NCBI RefSeq assembly: GCF_009712225.1
Contig: NZ_WASP01000006.1
Coordinates: 62,001-126,000, forward strand
Source: Desulfovibrio sp.
Lineage (GTDB): Bacteria; Desulfobacterota; Desulfovibrionia; Desulfovibrionales; Desulfovibrionaceae
DNA: 64,000 nucleotides
Reading direction: 5' to 3'
Within the stretch, counting starts at the first letter, position 1, and every line of letters starts with the position of its first letter. Under the pieces are notes generated by a model. That model had not been told where the DNA came from. It saw only the letters and a program-made list of their open reading frames with translations, and made no database searches. The translations under genes were made by a program, and so were the position numbers. Of this stretch, positions 36,190 to 44,377 are shown piece by piece.

Positions 36190-36253
36190 TTGAAATTTAA
36201 TTTCAAAAATATTGGTCAGGCCTATTGACTTTGAAAATCGATTTCAATTATAA
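36190..36253 (+). promoter_or_regulatory. Promoter with two Fur-like boxes upstream of the DUF2325 gene
   Basis: TTGACT (36225-36230) and TTATAA (36248-36253) are spaced by 17 bases. The spacer itself (36231-36247) is a near-perfect palindrome ttgaaaat-c-gatttcaa, and a second, perfect palindrome ttgaaatt-t-aatttcaa lies at 36190-36206. Both match the AT-rich style of Fur boxes; a repressor bound in the spacer would block polymerase. Confidence 0.65.
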
Positions 36254-36309
36254 AAAAGTTACGGAGCAACACCAAACCCGCAAAAGCGGCCAGCAAAATG
36301 GAGCAAGGT

Positions 36310-36585
36310 ATGTGCGTAACCCTGATCGGCGGCATGGACCGACTGAAAAAAGACTACATGGCAGCGGCGGAACAAGACGGTCATTCCCTCAAGTTCATCA
36401 CACGGAACGAACGCAATTTTGTGGACAAGATCGGCAATCCCGATGCCATGATCGTATTCACCAACAAGATTTCCCACGAGGCCAAGCGCAAGGCTGTGCA
36501 GGTGGCGCGCTCGCGCAACATACCCCTGCAGATGGTACACTCGTGCGGCGTTTCTTCCCTGCGTGAATGCCTCAAGGGAGCATAG
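36310..36585 (+). CDS. DUF2325 family protein
   Basis: A 91-residue protein with the DUF2325 pattern: MCVTLIGGMDRLKKDYMAA (GG loop after the first strand), then KFITRNERNFVDKIGNPDAM, VFTNKISHEAKRKAVQVARS and a final strand HSCGVSSLRECL. The family resembles Rossmann-like domains and has no agreed function. ATG 36310 follows GGAG by 6 bases; an upstream ATG at 36298 contains that site and is less likely. Its promoter carries Fur-like boxes and it lies just before feoB, so an iron-related role is likely. The Ser-Cys pair in HSCGVSS could bind metal; this is speculation. Confidence 0.85.
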   Translation: MCVTLIGGMDRLKKDYMAAAEQDGHSLKFITRNERNFVDKIGNPDAMIVFTNKISHEAKRKAVQVARSRNIPLQMVHSCGVSSLRECLKGA

Positions 36586-36637
36586 CTGCTGAAGGAGCGT
36601 TCTCTAATGCAGAACTGCCAGCCCGGTAACGGGGTGA

Positions 36638-36672
36638 GAGGCCGTTGACTGGTTCAGCGGCCTCCATTTTTT
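36638..36672 (+). terminator. Intrinsic terminator of the DUF2325 gene
   Basis: An 11-bp stem with one G-U (36638-36648 with 36654-36664) and a TTTTTT run, 50 bases after the stop codon. Confidence 0.85.
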
Positions 36673-36801
36673 GCGAATGGCCAGGCAGTTTGCAGGGGGG
36701 CAGGGCAGGGTGCACGCGGTGCTGGTGATGCCTGAATTGTGCTCCGGAGCACACGGAATTGCGGGAATCATGCAAAGTTACAGAAAATTGTTATCCATTG
36801 C

Positions 36802-36859
36802 TTGACATTTGGGAGGCAGGTGGCTAAATCAATCAGGACTTTGGAATTGAATTTCAATT
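36802..36859 (+). promoter_or_regulatory. feoB promoter and Fur-like box
   Basis: TTGACA at 36802-36807, 17-base spacer, TAAATC at 36825-36830. A perfect 15-base palindrome (aattgaa-t-ttcaatt, 36845-36859) lies just downstream of the -10 element, in the place expected for a Fur operator that blocks initiation. The transcript would have a ~200-base leader before feoB. Confidence 0.65.
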
Positions 36860-36959
36860 TTTTGAGCAGCGCGCCGCACACGGCCCTACGGCAGATGGTT
36901 ATAGCGGGGTTTGGCGCAGCCCACTCAGGGCAGGCTGTTGAAAGGTCAGGTAGGCTGAT

Positions 36960-37046
36960 ATGAGCGAATTTCTGTTCACGGTAATGGCTGGCTTGCCGCA
37001 GGCGCGGCTTCAGTCCGTACATAGCTTGGGGGAGGTGCGTGCATGA
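36960..37046 (+). CDS. Possible 28-residue upstream ORF coupled to feoB
   Basis: A short frame (MSEFLFTVMAGLPQARLQSV then HSLGEVRA) whose stop overlaps the feoB ATG as ATGA. A TAGG sits 6 bases before its ATG, a weak site. It is too short for FeoA (about 75 residues) or FeoC. It may only couple translation or be chance. Confidence 0.35.
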   Translation: MSEFLFTVMAGLPQARLQSVHSLGEVRA

Positions 37047-39274
37047 GCGCAGTTCGGCAGTTCAACAATCCCGATGATGCCAATTTCAATGCAGACGGCA
37101 AACTGCGGATAGCTCTTGCGGGCAATCCCAACTGTGGCAAGACCACGGTATTTAACGGCTATACAGGCGCGCGCCAGCACGTGGGCAACTACCCCGGCGT
37201 AACGGTCGACCGCAAGGAAGGCCACATTACCGTGGGCGATACCCAGGTGACCCTGGTTGACCTGCCCGGCACGTATTCTCTCACAGCCTACTCCATGGAA
37301 GAGCTGGTGGCCAGGCGTGAACTGGCGGCTGGCAATGTGCAGGCCGTCATTGACGTGGTGGATGCCTCTGCACTTGAGCGCAACATGCTGCTGACGGTGC
37401 AGATGCTTGAAATGGGCGCCCCCGTGGTGCTTTGCTGCAACATGATGGACGAAGCCCGCGCCGCTGGCATTCATATTGATATGGAACGCCTTAGCTCGCT
37501 GATGGGTATTCCTGTGCTGCCCATGGTGGCGCGTACGGGCGAGGGCCTCACCGAGGCCATGAATATGGCCATAAAACTTGCCAGTGAAGGCAAGCGTAAC
37601 GCCCTTCGTATTTCTTACGGCAGCGATATCGATCCTGTGCTGCTGGACATGGAAAAGCGCATTGAAGATGAGGGCCTGCTTGCGAGCAGGTACATGCCCC
37701 ACTGGGTGGCGCTGAAAATGCTCGAAGCCGACAGCGAGATTCTGAGCGAAGTGCGCGCAGCCAATGCCGCACTGTATGAAGAACTGGACGGCATGCGCAA
37801 AAAGGCTATGGGCCATGTGCGCAGCACGCTCAACACCAACCTTGAATCCATTATTACAGACTACCGTTACGGTTTTATCCGCAGTCTGCTGCGCGACGGC
37901 ATTGTTACGCAGGACGCTGGCAAGGACCGTCTGGCCCTTTCCGACAAGCTCGACAGGGTGCTCACCAACGCCCTGCTTGGACCTGTGATCATGATTGGTG
38001 TGTTGTATCTGATGTTTCAGATAACCTTTACCATTGGTGATTACCCCAAAACCTGGGTTGAAGACGGCTTTAAACTGCTGGGTGATGTGTGCACAACCCT
38101 GCTGCCCGAGGGCCTTGCGCAGTCGCTGATTGTTGACGGCGTGATCGCGGGCGTGGGCGGTGTTGTCAGCTTTGTGCCGCTGATCCTCATCATGTTCGTG
38201 CTCATCTCCTTTATGGAAGACAGCGGCTACATGGCACGCGTGGCCTACATGATGGACCGCATTTTCCGCTTTTTTGGCCTGCACGGCGCATCGGTCATGC
38301 CCTACATCATTGCTGGCGGTATTGCTGGCGGCTGCGCCATCCCCGGCGTTATGGCCACCCGTACCCTGCGCAGCCCCAAGGAAAAACTGGCAACCCTGCT
38401 CACGCTGCCCTACATGACATGCGGTGCCAAGCTGCCCGTGTTTCTGCTGCTGGCCGGGGCATTTTTTCCCGACAACGCGCCCACAGTAATGTTCCTGCTC
38501 ACCGTGGTGGGCTGGGTGATGGCCCTGCTTGTGGCCCGGTTGCTGCGCTCTTCCATCGTCAAGGGTGAATCCACCCCCTTTGTCATGGAGCTGCCTCCCT
38601 ACCGCATGCCCACTCTTATGAGCCTTTTGCTGCACTGCTGGGAACGCGGCTGGATGTACCTCAAGAAGGCCGGTACGGTGCTTGTGGCCATATCGGTGCT
38701 GATCTGGGCTGCCATGACCTTTCCCGGTCTGCCGGAAGAAAAGGCTGCCCCCTTTGAAACCCAGATTTCGCAGCTTGAAGAAAAGCTGGCCGCCTTCGCC
38801 GAAGGCGACGAGGCCCGTGCCCCCATTGAAGAAGAACTTGGCAATGTGCGCAACGAACTCAAGGAAGAACAGCTGGCCTTTTCTGTGGCTGGGCGTCTTG
38901 GCAAGGCAGTTGAGCCCGCCACCCGCCCCATGGGTTTTGACTGGCGTACAGATATAGCCCTGCTGGCTGGCGTGGCCGCCAAGGAAGCCGTGGTCGCCAC
39001 CATGGGTACAGCCTACGCCATGGGCGAACAGGATGCCGAAGACCCGGCTCCCCTGGCCGAACGCCTCAAGGCCGACGACGCCTGGTCAAAGGCCACCGCG
39101 CTTTCGCTCATGCTCTTTGTGCTGCTGTACTCCCCCTGCTTTGTCGCTCTGGTGGTCATCCGGCAAGAGGCGGGCAGCTGGGGCTGGGTGGCATTCAGCA
39201 TTCTGTTCAACACGGCCCTTGCCTACGGCGTGGCCACGGCAGCCTACCAGATTGGGCGGGTTGTCTGGGGATAG
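37043..39274 (+). CDS. feoB: Ferrous iron transporter FeoB
   Basis: A 743-residue iron(II) importer. The N-terminal GTPase has G1 GNPNCGKT (27-34), G2/switch I around YPGVTVDRKEGH, G3 DLPGTYSL, G4 NMMDE and then a helical GDI-like domain (about 190-280). The membrane part contains 10 or more helices, with the Gate motifs VVSFVPLILIMFVLISFMEDSGYMAR (quoted only by start and end) and MPYIIAGGIAGGCAIPGV. A ~60-residue charged coiled-coil loop (about 570-625) separates the last helices. GGAGG lies 7 bases upstream of ATG 37043. No feoA lies beside it. The Fur-like box at 36845 suggests iron repression. Confidence 0.96.
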   Translation: MSAVRQFNNPDDANFNADGKLRIALAGNPNCGKTTVFNGYTGARQHVGNYPGVTVDRKEGHITVGDTQVTLVDLPGTYSLTAYSMEELVARRELAAGNVQAVIDVVDASALERNMLLTVQMLEMGAPVVLCCNMMDEARAAGIHIDMERLSSLMGIPVLPMVARTGEGLTEAMNMAIKLASEGKRNALRISYGSDIDPVLLDMEKRIEDEGLLASRYMPHWVALKMLEADSEILSEVRAANAALYEELDGMRKKAMGHVRSTLNTNLESIITDYRYGFIRSLLRDGIVTQDAGKDRLALSDKLDRVLTNALLGPVIMIGVLYLMFQITFTIGDYPKTWVEDGFKLLGDVCTTLLPEGLAQSLIVDGVIAGVGGVVSFVPLILIMFVLISFMEDSGYMARVAYMMDRIFRFFGLHGASVMPYIIAGGIAGGCAIPGVMATRTLRSPKEKLATLLTLPYMTCGAKLPVFLLLAGAFFPDNAPTVMFLLTVVGWVMALLVARLLRSSIVKGESTPFVMELPPYRMPTLMSLLLHCWERGWMYLKKAGTVLVAISVLIWAAMTFPGLPEEKAAPFETQISQLEEKLAAFAEGDEARAPIEEELGNVRNELKEEQLAFSVAGRLGKAVEPATRPMGFDWRTDIALLAGVAAKEAVVATMGTAYAMGEQDAEDPAPLAERLKADDAWSKATALSLMLFVLLYSPCFVALVVIRQEAGSWGWVAFSILFNTALAYGVATAAYQIGRVVWG

Positions 39275-39315
39275 AACCGTTTCGGTTTGCTGATTATAAT
39301 TCTCTTCTGCTGTAT

Positions 39316-39365
39316 GCCTGTGCCGCCTGCCTTGACAAAGGTCTGGCGGCGCAGGCATTATTATT
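39316..39365 (+). terminator. feoB terminator overlapping a possible promoter
   Basis: A 12-bp stem with one G-U (39316-39327 with 39345-39356) followed by ATTATTATT. TTGACA at 39332-39337 with CATTAT about 18 bases later could start transcription of the next gene. Confidence 0.55.
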
Positions 39366-39400
39366 GTGCGTTCGCAGTAAGCTATTGCAGGGGATTGTGC

Positions 39401-39889
39401 ATGATCATGCGTTATTTGGCATTTATCGCCTTTGTTATTTCCATGGCTCTTCCTGCGTTTGCAGAGTCAACCTGGGATGCCTATGTGGTGAGTGTGGAGG
39501 ACGGCAATACCGTTACTGTCAGTACCAAATATGGCAGTAACGATCCAGAATTTGTTCTGCTTTTTTATGGCATTGAGGCTCCCACCCAAAAACAGCCCTT
39601 TGGGCGTGAAGCCATGGCCTATTTGCAGCGCATGATGCCCGTTGGTGCAAAGGTTAGTGTTGAATCTGTGGGTCAGCTTGAAGCTGGCCCCATTTCGGCC
39701 CTTGTGCAGGTGGGCGGCGATTCCGTCAATTACAAGCTGGTAATGGAAGGCCTGGCCTGGGTAGACAGGCAGAAATGCAGGGCCATTTTTTGCCGGCGTT
39801 GGCTTATTCAGGAACACCAGGCAGTCGTGGACAGGCGCGGTATATGGAGCTTGAACATGAGCACCCCCCCCTGGCAATGGGGCCGCTGA
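39401..39889 (+). CDS. Secreted staphylococcal-nuclease-fold protein, catalytic residues missing
   Basis: A 162-residue protein with a Sec signal peptide (MIMRYLAFIAFVISMALPAFA-E) and an OB-fold of the SNase type (VSVEDGNTVTVSTKYG, GIEAPTQKQPFGREAMAYLQ, VNYKLVMEGLAWVDRQ). By alignment to the Staphylococcus nuclease, R35 corresponds to Val, E43 to Thr, R87 (of the YGR motif) is absent and D21 is Asn. So the metal- and phosphate-handling groups are gone and it is probably not a nuclease. Exported; perhaps a binding protein. Start 39401 fits the signal peptide. Confidence 0.8.
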   Translation: MIMRYLAFIAFVISMALPAFAESTWDAYVVSVEDGNTVTVSTKYGSNDPEFVLLFYGIEAPTQKQPFGREAMAYLQRMMPVGAKVSVESVGQLEAGPISALVQVGGDSVNYKLVMEGLAWVDRQKCRAIFCRRWLIQEHQAVVDRRGIWSLNMSTPPWQWGR

Positions 39890-39919
39890 CACGCCGCCGT
39901 AACCCCCAAAGGAGCACTT

Positions 39920-40342
39920 ATGGATGTTACAGGTTCCGAAGAATTGCGCGATTTTCTTGATTCCTGGCAGAACGACCCGCTGCATATCAAGAAATCTTTT
40001 ACGGAATACATGGATTTTCTGGCAGCGCACAGCAACATATCGTTTACCTTCAAGGCCCGGCCCGGCGTAAGCTACTCCCTGCGTGCACGCCACAGTGTGC
40101 AGACCCAACGGGTGCTTTTTGTGCTGCTGGACGTGGTGGATGACGAGCCCGCAAGCCGCTGGCTCTCTGTGTGCTTTTATGACGACATGGTCACCGACCC
40201 TGCCGACAAGGGCGACTTTGTGCCCGGCGGTCTCATGGGCGAGGACGCCCGCTGCTTTAACCTTGAGGACGACGATGCCGTCATGCGCGACTATATCAAG
40301 GCGCGACTGGCAGAGGCCGCCCGCAAAGCCTCAAAAGAGTAA
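39920..40342 (+). CDS. Conserved hypothetical protein
   Basis: A 140-residue acidic cytoplasmic protein (MDVTGSEELRDFLDSWQNDP ... CFYDDMVTDPADKGDFVPGG). It mixes helices with a central strand region (ISFTFKARPGVSYSLRARH; TQRVLFVLLDVVDDEP). I do not recognise a family with a known role, though its composition is typical of core Desulfovibrio genes. AAAGGAGCACTT lies before the ATG. It is followed after 2 bases by the exonuclease gene, so both are cotranscribed. Confidence 0.75.
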   Translation: MDVTGSEELRDFLDSWQNDPLHIKKSFTEYMDFLAAHSNISFTFKARPGVSYSLRARHSVQTQRVLFVLLDVVDDEPASRWLSVCFYDDMVTDPADKGDFVPGGLMGEDARCFNLEDDDAVMRDYIKARLAEAARKASKE

Positions 40343-40344
40343 GT

Positions 40345-40875
40345 GTGGTTTATTCAGATACAAGCCGCAGCGTAGCCATCGATTTTGAAACTTCAGGCTA
40401 CTCGGCCCACAGCGCTTGCGCCGTGGGCCTTGCTCGTATTGAGCAGGGTAGCGTTACCGATGTTTTTTACAGTCTCATCAGGCCACCGTCATCGCGGGTG
40501 ATGTTTACAGAGATACACGGCCTCACATGGCCCATGCTGAAAGACGCACCAACCTTTGCCGAAGTGTGGCCTCAGATGGAGGCCTTTCTTGAAGGGGCAA
40601 CTCATCTGCTGGCGCACAATGCCTCGTTTGACCGGCGCGTGCTGGCAGCAAGCTGCCAGGCCACAGGAGCGCACGAGCCGCGTACGCCGTTTTTGTGCAC
40701 GCTCAAGGGCTCGCGGCGCAGCCTGCCCCTTGCCTCAAAAAAGCTCAGCAGTGTGTGCTCTTACTTTGGCATAGCACTCAACCATCACCACGCAGGTTCA
40801 GATGCCGAGGCCTGCGCTCGCATTTATCTGCAGTTGCGTACGCTGGGTGTTACCGATGCCCAGATGCGGCTGTAG
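40345..40875 (+). CDS. DnaQ-like 3'-5' exonuclease
   Basis: A 176-residue DEDDh-family exonuclease. Exo I is VAIDFETSGY with Asp and Glu; Exo II is HLLAHNASFDRRVL (Asp); Exo III is HHHAGSDAEACARI, with the catalytic His before the Asp. The RNase T / DnaQ epsilon fold is complete. The start is GTG at 40345, two bases after the previous stop, with AGAG upstream. It may proofread or trim DNA or RNA ends. Terminator at 40905-40938. Confidence 0.9.
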   Translation: MVYSDTSRSVAIDFETSGYSAHSACAVGLARIEQGSVTDVFYSLIRPPSSRVMFTEIHGLTWPMLKDAPTFAEVWPQMEAFLEGATHLLAHNASFDRRVLAASCQATGAHEPRTPFLCTLKGSRRSLPLASKKLSSVCSYFGIALNHHHAGSDAEACARIYLQLRTLGVTDAQMRL

Positions 40876-40904
40876 CTTCAGCAGTCCTGCACGCCAAGTT
40901 TTGC

Positions 40905-40938
40905 AACCCGCCCGGATTTTCGGGCGGGTTTTTATTTT
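40905..40938 (+). terminator. Intrinsic terminator of the exonuclease unit
   Basis: A 10-bp perfect stem (40905-40914 with 40921-40930), 6-base loop and T-rich tail. Confidence 0.9.
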
Positions 40939-41023
40939 ATGCCTGTCAAAAAACTGTCCGCCGTGGGGTCATGCCTTGCTCTTTTTATAAAAAGTAAAGT
41001 TAATTCATATAGATATTTTAAAT

Positions 41024-41037
41024 GGAACACTTGTTGC
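41024..41037 (+). promoter_or_regulatory. Sigma-54 promoter of flgBC-fliE
   Basis: TGGAAC-N5-TTGCT: GG at 41024-41025 and GC at 41036-41037 with exactly 10 bases between, the -24/-12 spacing. It is 47 bases before flgB, and flagellar middle genes often use RpoN. Confidence 0.75.
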
Positions 41038-41083
41038 TATCACCTGGGCAAGCACTTTTCCGTGAAACACGGGGGTAGGTAAT

Positions 41084-41497
41084 ATGAAATCCTTGTTCAG
41101 TACACAGATTGGCCTTGTGGGCAAGGTCATGGACATGCAGCTGCAGCGGCAAAACATTATCTCGGGCAACATTGCCAACGTGGAAACGCCCAACTACAAG
41201 CCGCGTGAGCTCACCTTTGAAAAAGAGCTGCAATCTGCTCTGGGGCTTGACGCCAGGGGCGAAATGACCCGCACGGAAAGCGCGCATATGCCCACGGCCT
41301 TCCGGCCTGATTCTTTTGGGCCAGAATGGGATATGGCGGTGAAACCCCGCGTTGTTCACGGCGAAGACCGTGTGAATATTGATAAAGAAATGGCCAAGCA
41401 CGCCAAAAACCAGTTGCAGTATACAGCGCTGACCCAGGTGATGACCAAGTCCTTTGAAGGGCTGAACACCATCATTCAGGACGCCAAGCAGGCTTGA
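41084..41497 (+). CDS. flgB: Flagellar basal-body rod protein FlgB
   Basis: A 137-residue proximal rod protein. The N-terminal rod signature SGNIANVETPNYKPRELTFE (NxANxxTPxYK) is at about residues 27-46, and the C-terminal helix (NIDKEMAKHAKNQLQYTALT) matches the coiled-coil partner. It forms the rod next to FliE and FlgC outside the inner membrane after export by the flagellar type III apparatus. GGGGGTAGGT before the ATG is the likely ribosome site. First gene behind a sigma-54 promoter. Confidence 0.96.
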   Translation: MKSLFSTQIGLVGKVMDMQLQRQNIISGNIANVETPNYKPRELTFEKELQSALGLDARGEMTRTESAHMPTAFRPDSFGPEWDMAVKPRVVHGEDRVNIDKEMAKHAKNQLQYTALTQVMTKSFEGLNTIIQDAKQA

Positions 41498-41570
41498 TTT
41501 TGGGCCCGCCGCCGCGCCGCGCTCAAGCGCGGCATTACAATAGCGACAGCGGGCAGCGCAGGAGGAAGCC

Positions 41571-42008
41571 ATGGACTTCATGACGGCATTTGACATCAGT
41601 GCGTCGGGCCTTTCAGCCGACCGCACCCGCATAAACACCATTTCGATGAACCTGGCCAACGCCAAAACCACGCGCACGCCCCAGGGCGGGCCATACCGCC
41701 GCCGCAGCGTGGTGCAGCAGGCCACAGATGTGGATGATCCTTTTTCCATCCACATGCGTTCGGCTCTCGACAGGGCTGTGCAGGGCGTACGTGTTTCAGC
41801 CGTGACCATGGACAACCGTCCCTTCAAGCGTGTGTACGAACCGGGCAACCCCGACGCCAACGCCGAAGGTTATGTGATGTACCCCGATATCAACGTGGTT
41901 GAGGAAATGGCCAACCTCATGACCGCCCAGCGCAACTACGAGGCCAACGTCACCACGGTGGACGCCGTAAAGGGCATGTTCATCAAGGCTCTCGACATCG
42001 GCAGATAG
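41571..42008 (+). CDS. flgC: Flagellar basal-body rod protein FlgC
   Basis: A 145-residue rod protein with the N-terminal motif ISASGLSADRTRINTISMNL followed by ANAKTTRTPQGGPYRRR, and the C-terminal NVVEEMANLMTAQRNYEANV conserved in rod and hook proteins. It stacks with FlgB and FlgF in the rod. AGGAGG lies 5 bases before the ATG. It follows flgB by 73 bases and precedes fliE, the usual order. Confidence 0.96.
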   Translation: MDFMTAFDISASGLSADRTRINTISMNLANAKTTRTPQGGPYRRRSVVQQATDVDDPFSIHMRSALDRAVQGVRVSAVTMDNRPFKRVYEPGNPDANAEGYVMYPDINVVEEMANLMTAQRNYEANVTTVDAVKGMFIKALDIGR

Positions 42009-42064
42009 GCCTTGCCCCGGTGGCAGCACAATAAAGCATTTATTCAGGAGCGCGGGAGGTTGTT

Positions 42065-42511
42065 ATGAGCATTCAGGCAGTAGGCATGCGGGCGTACAGC
42101 GAGGCCATCCAGAATTTCAGCAAGGTTCAGGGCAGCCTGCAGCAGGGTGGCTCTGTTGGCAGCACAACGCAGTTTGCCAAAACCCTTGACCAGAGTTTGC
42201 TGCGTGACAGCGTGGACAGGGGCGAGAACTTTGGCGCGCAGGCCGACTTTATCAAGTACCCCACACAGGCCCACACGCCGGTAACTCCGCAAAACAGCTT
42301 TTCCGGCACCATCAAAAGTTCGCTGAACAAGGTCAACGAACTGGATGCAGCCAAGAATATGGCCATCGACGACTTTGCCTCTGGCCGCACGCAAAACGTG
42401 CACGAGCTGATGATCATCATGCAGAAATCCAGCATGGCCATGAAGCTTACCTCGGCCGTTCGCGGCAAGGTGCTTGAAGCCTACAAGGAAATTTCCAAGA
42501 TGCAGTTCTGA
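42065..42511 (+). CDS. fliE: Flagellar hook-basal body protein FliE
   Basis: A 148-residue protein joining the MS ring to the rod. The C-terminal half has the family pattern (SSLNKVNELDAAKNMAIDDF, then HELMIIMQKSSMAMKLTSAV and RGKVLEAYKEISKM). It is longer than E. coli FliE (104) because of a Ser/Gln-rich N-terminal half. The gene is 56 bases after flgC and ends the first flagellar transcript at the hairpin 42547-42581. Confidence 0.94.
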   Translation: MSIQAVGMRAYSEAIQNFSKVQGSLQQGGSVGSTTQFAKTLDQSLLRDSVDRGENFGAQADFIKYPTQAHTPVTPQNSFSGTIKSSLNKVNELDAAKNMAIDDFASGRTQNVHELMIIMQKSSMAMKLTSAVRGKVLEAYKEISKMQF

Positions 42512-42546
42512 TACCCGTACCTTTCTGCGCATTATACTCCTGAACA

Positions 42547-42581
42547 CAGATCCCTTCCCGGCATGACCAGGAAGGGATCTG
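42547..42581 (+). terminator. Hairpin after fliE
   Basis: A 12-bp perfect stem (42547-42558 with 42570-42581), 11-base loop, weak T run. It separates flgBC-fliE from the fliF unit, which has its own promoter. Confidence 0.65.
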
Positions 42582-42659
42582 GCGTTTATGAGGTGTCACA
42601 AATTTGAATGCTTTTGAGCGAATGATAAAAAATGTTTTAATTTTATATAGTTAGCAAGT

Positions 42660-42673
42660 GGCATGGCAATTGC
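42660..42673 (+). promoter_or_regulatory. Sigma-54 promoter of the fliF unit
   Basis: TGGCAT-N5-TTGCT, with GG at 42660-42661 and GC at 42672-42673, exactly 10 bases apart. The closest match to the consensus TGGCAC-N5-TTGC in the window. Transcription would start near 42685, which argues for the fliF start at 42737. Confidence 0.8.
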
Positions 42674-42736
42674 TTTGGGTTGCCATATGCCCGGCCAAAC
42701 CGCCGGAATTATGCCACGTCTTCGCAGGAGCAACTT

Positions 42737-44377
42737 ATGCCGGCTTTTCTTATGCAGCTTGTCAATTCCATCAAGGCAGTCTGGGCCAAAATGAGCGTTA
42801 TGCAGCGCGTGGCCGTCATGGGTGGGTTGGTGCTTGTCAGCTCTGCTGCCATCGGCCTTTCCATCTGGGCCTCGCGCCCCGACTTCAAGGTGCTGTATTC
42901 AAACCTCAGCGCCGAAGACGCCAGCGTTGTCATCAAGTCGCTTCAGGCCGACAAGGTCATGTATCAGCTCACCGACAACGGCAAAACCATCCTTGTACCC
43001 AAGGAAGTGGTGTACGACGAACGCATCAAGATCGCGGGCGAAGGCGGTCTAGTAGGGCAGGGCATAGGTTTTGAAATTTTTGACAAGGTCAAGGTCGGGC
43101 AAACCGACTTTGTGCAAAAGATCAACTATACACGCGCACTGCAGGGCGAACTTTCGCGCACTATCAGCGAATTCCCCAATGTGGAAAGTGCGCGCGTGCA
43201 CCTGGTTATTCCGCACCGCAGCCTTTTTGTGGAAGAGCGCCAGTCGCCCTCGGCCTCTGTGGTGCTCAAACTCAAGCGGCCCAACGCCAAACCCGACCAG
43301 AAAGAAATCAACGCCATCCTCAACATGATGCTGATGGCGGTTGAAGGGCTCGACAAAACCCATATTTCCATTTCAGACAACGGCGGCAAGGTGCTGTACC
43401 AGCCGGAATCAGACAGCCTTGCTGGTGCCAGCACCACCCAGATGGAGCACCGCCAGCAGGTGCAGCGCAACCTTGAGCGCCGCATAGAAGAAATGCTGCA
43501 GCCCATGTTTGGCCCTGGCCGCGTTATTGCCAAGGTTAACGTGGATATGGACTTTAGCCAGCGCACCATACGCCGCGAAATTTTTGACCCCGAAAAAACC
43601 GCGGTGCGCAGCGAGCAGCGCAGTGAAGAAACCCAGCAGGGCCGTTCGAGCCTTGAAGGTGGCTCACCCGACGCCAACTTCAGGGGCGACGGCATCGCCG
43701 GATCGGCCTCGCAGCAGAACGGCAGCCGCGAAACACGCACCACAAACTACGAAATCAACAAGGAAGAGCAGCAAATCGTAACCAATGTTGGCGATTTGAA
43801 GCGTATGACGGTTGCAGTCCTTATCGATGGGACGTATGAAAAGACAAACGGTGCGTGGACCTTTGTGCCGCGCAAGGCAGATGACCTTGAACGCGTGCGC
43901 CAGCTTGTCACCAATGCTGTTGGTCTCGACAAGGGCCGTGGCGATGCGCTTGAGGTAAGCTCTGCGCCCTTTACCGATTCCGAGCCGCCCAAGGACCCCA
44001 ACGTTGCCGAAATGCTGGCCGACTATGCAGAACGCCTGGGCAAGCCTTTGCTCAACGCTCTGCTGGCCTTCCTGTTCCTCATGCTTGTGGTGCGGCCCGT
44101 TGTTCTGGCCCTTATTCGTCCCAAGGTTGAAGCCGGTGAAATGATCGAAGGCCTTGAGGGTCTGCCTGCCGCCGAAGAGCAGCTGGCGCTTTACGAGGCA
44201 CTTGAAGAGGCCGCCAAAACGGATGATGAAGTTGAGGCTGAAGTCGAAGACGAGTTGACGTTCAAAGATGTTGAAGCCCTGAAAGCGCATATTTTCAACC
44301 TGTCCGACAATCATATGGAACAGGTGGTTATGCTTGTGCGCGGCTGGATGAAAAACGATGAAACAGCTAAAGCCTAG
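42737..44377 (+). CDS. fliF: Flagellar MS-ring protein FliF
   Basis: A 546-residue inner-membrane ring protein. Transmembrane helix 1 is at about 26-45 (VMGGLVLVSSAAIGLSIWAS), the ring-building motifs RBM1-3 follow (KVLYSNLSAEDASVVIKSL; GFEIFDKVKVGQTDFVQKIN; RVHLVIPHRSLFVEE), then a beta-collar region with a Ser/Gly/Gln-rich loop (about 300-350) and helix 2 near 440 (LLNALLAFLFLMLVVRPVVL). The cytoplasmic tail ends with ALKAHIFNLSDNHMEQVVML, the FliG-binding part. ATG 42737 follows AGGAG and lies after the expected transcription start; an earlier in-frame ATG does not. It overlaps the next small gene by 20 bases. Confidence 0.96.
   Translation: MPAFLMQLVNSIKAVWAKMSVMQRVAVMGGLVLVSSAAIGLSIWASRPDFKVLYSNLSAEDASVVIKSLQADKVMYQLTDNGKTILVPKEVVYDERIKIAGEGGLVGQGIGFEIFDKVKVGQTDFVQKINYTRALQGELSRTISEFPNVESARVHLVIPHRSLFVEERQSPSASVVLKLKRPNAKPDQKEINAILNMMLMAVEGLDKTHISISDNGGKVLYQPESDSLAGASTTQMEHRQQVQRNLERRIEEMLQPMFGPGRVIAKVNVDMDFSQRTIRREIFDPEKTAVRSEQRSEETQQGRSSLEGGSPDANFRGDGIAGSASQQNGSRETRTTNYEINKEEQQIVTNVGDLKRMTVAVLIDGTYEKTNGAWTFVPRKADDLERVRQLVTNAVGLDKGRGDALEVSSAPFTDSEPPKDPNVAEMLADYAERLGKPLLNALLAFLFLMLVVRPVVLALIRPKVEAGEMIEGLEGLPAAEEQLALYEALEEAAKTDDEVEAEVEDELTFKDVEALKAHIFNLSDNHMEQVVMLVRGWMKNDETAKA

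Noticed and set aside
37010..38635. Long minus-strand frame opposite feoB
   Set aside because: Antisense mirror of feoB; Gly/His/Gln-rich and without domain.
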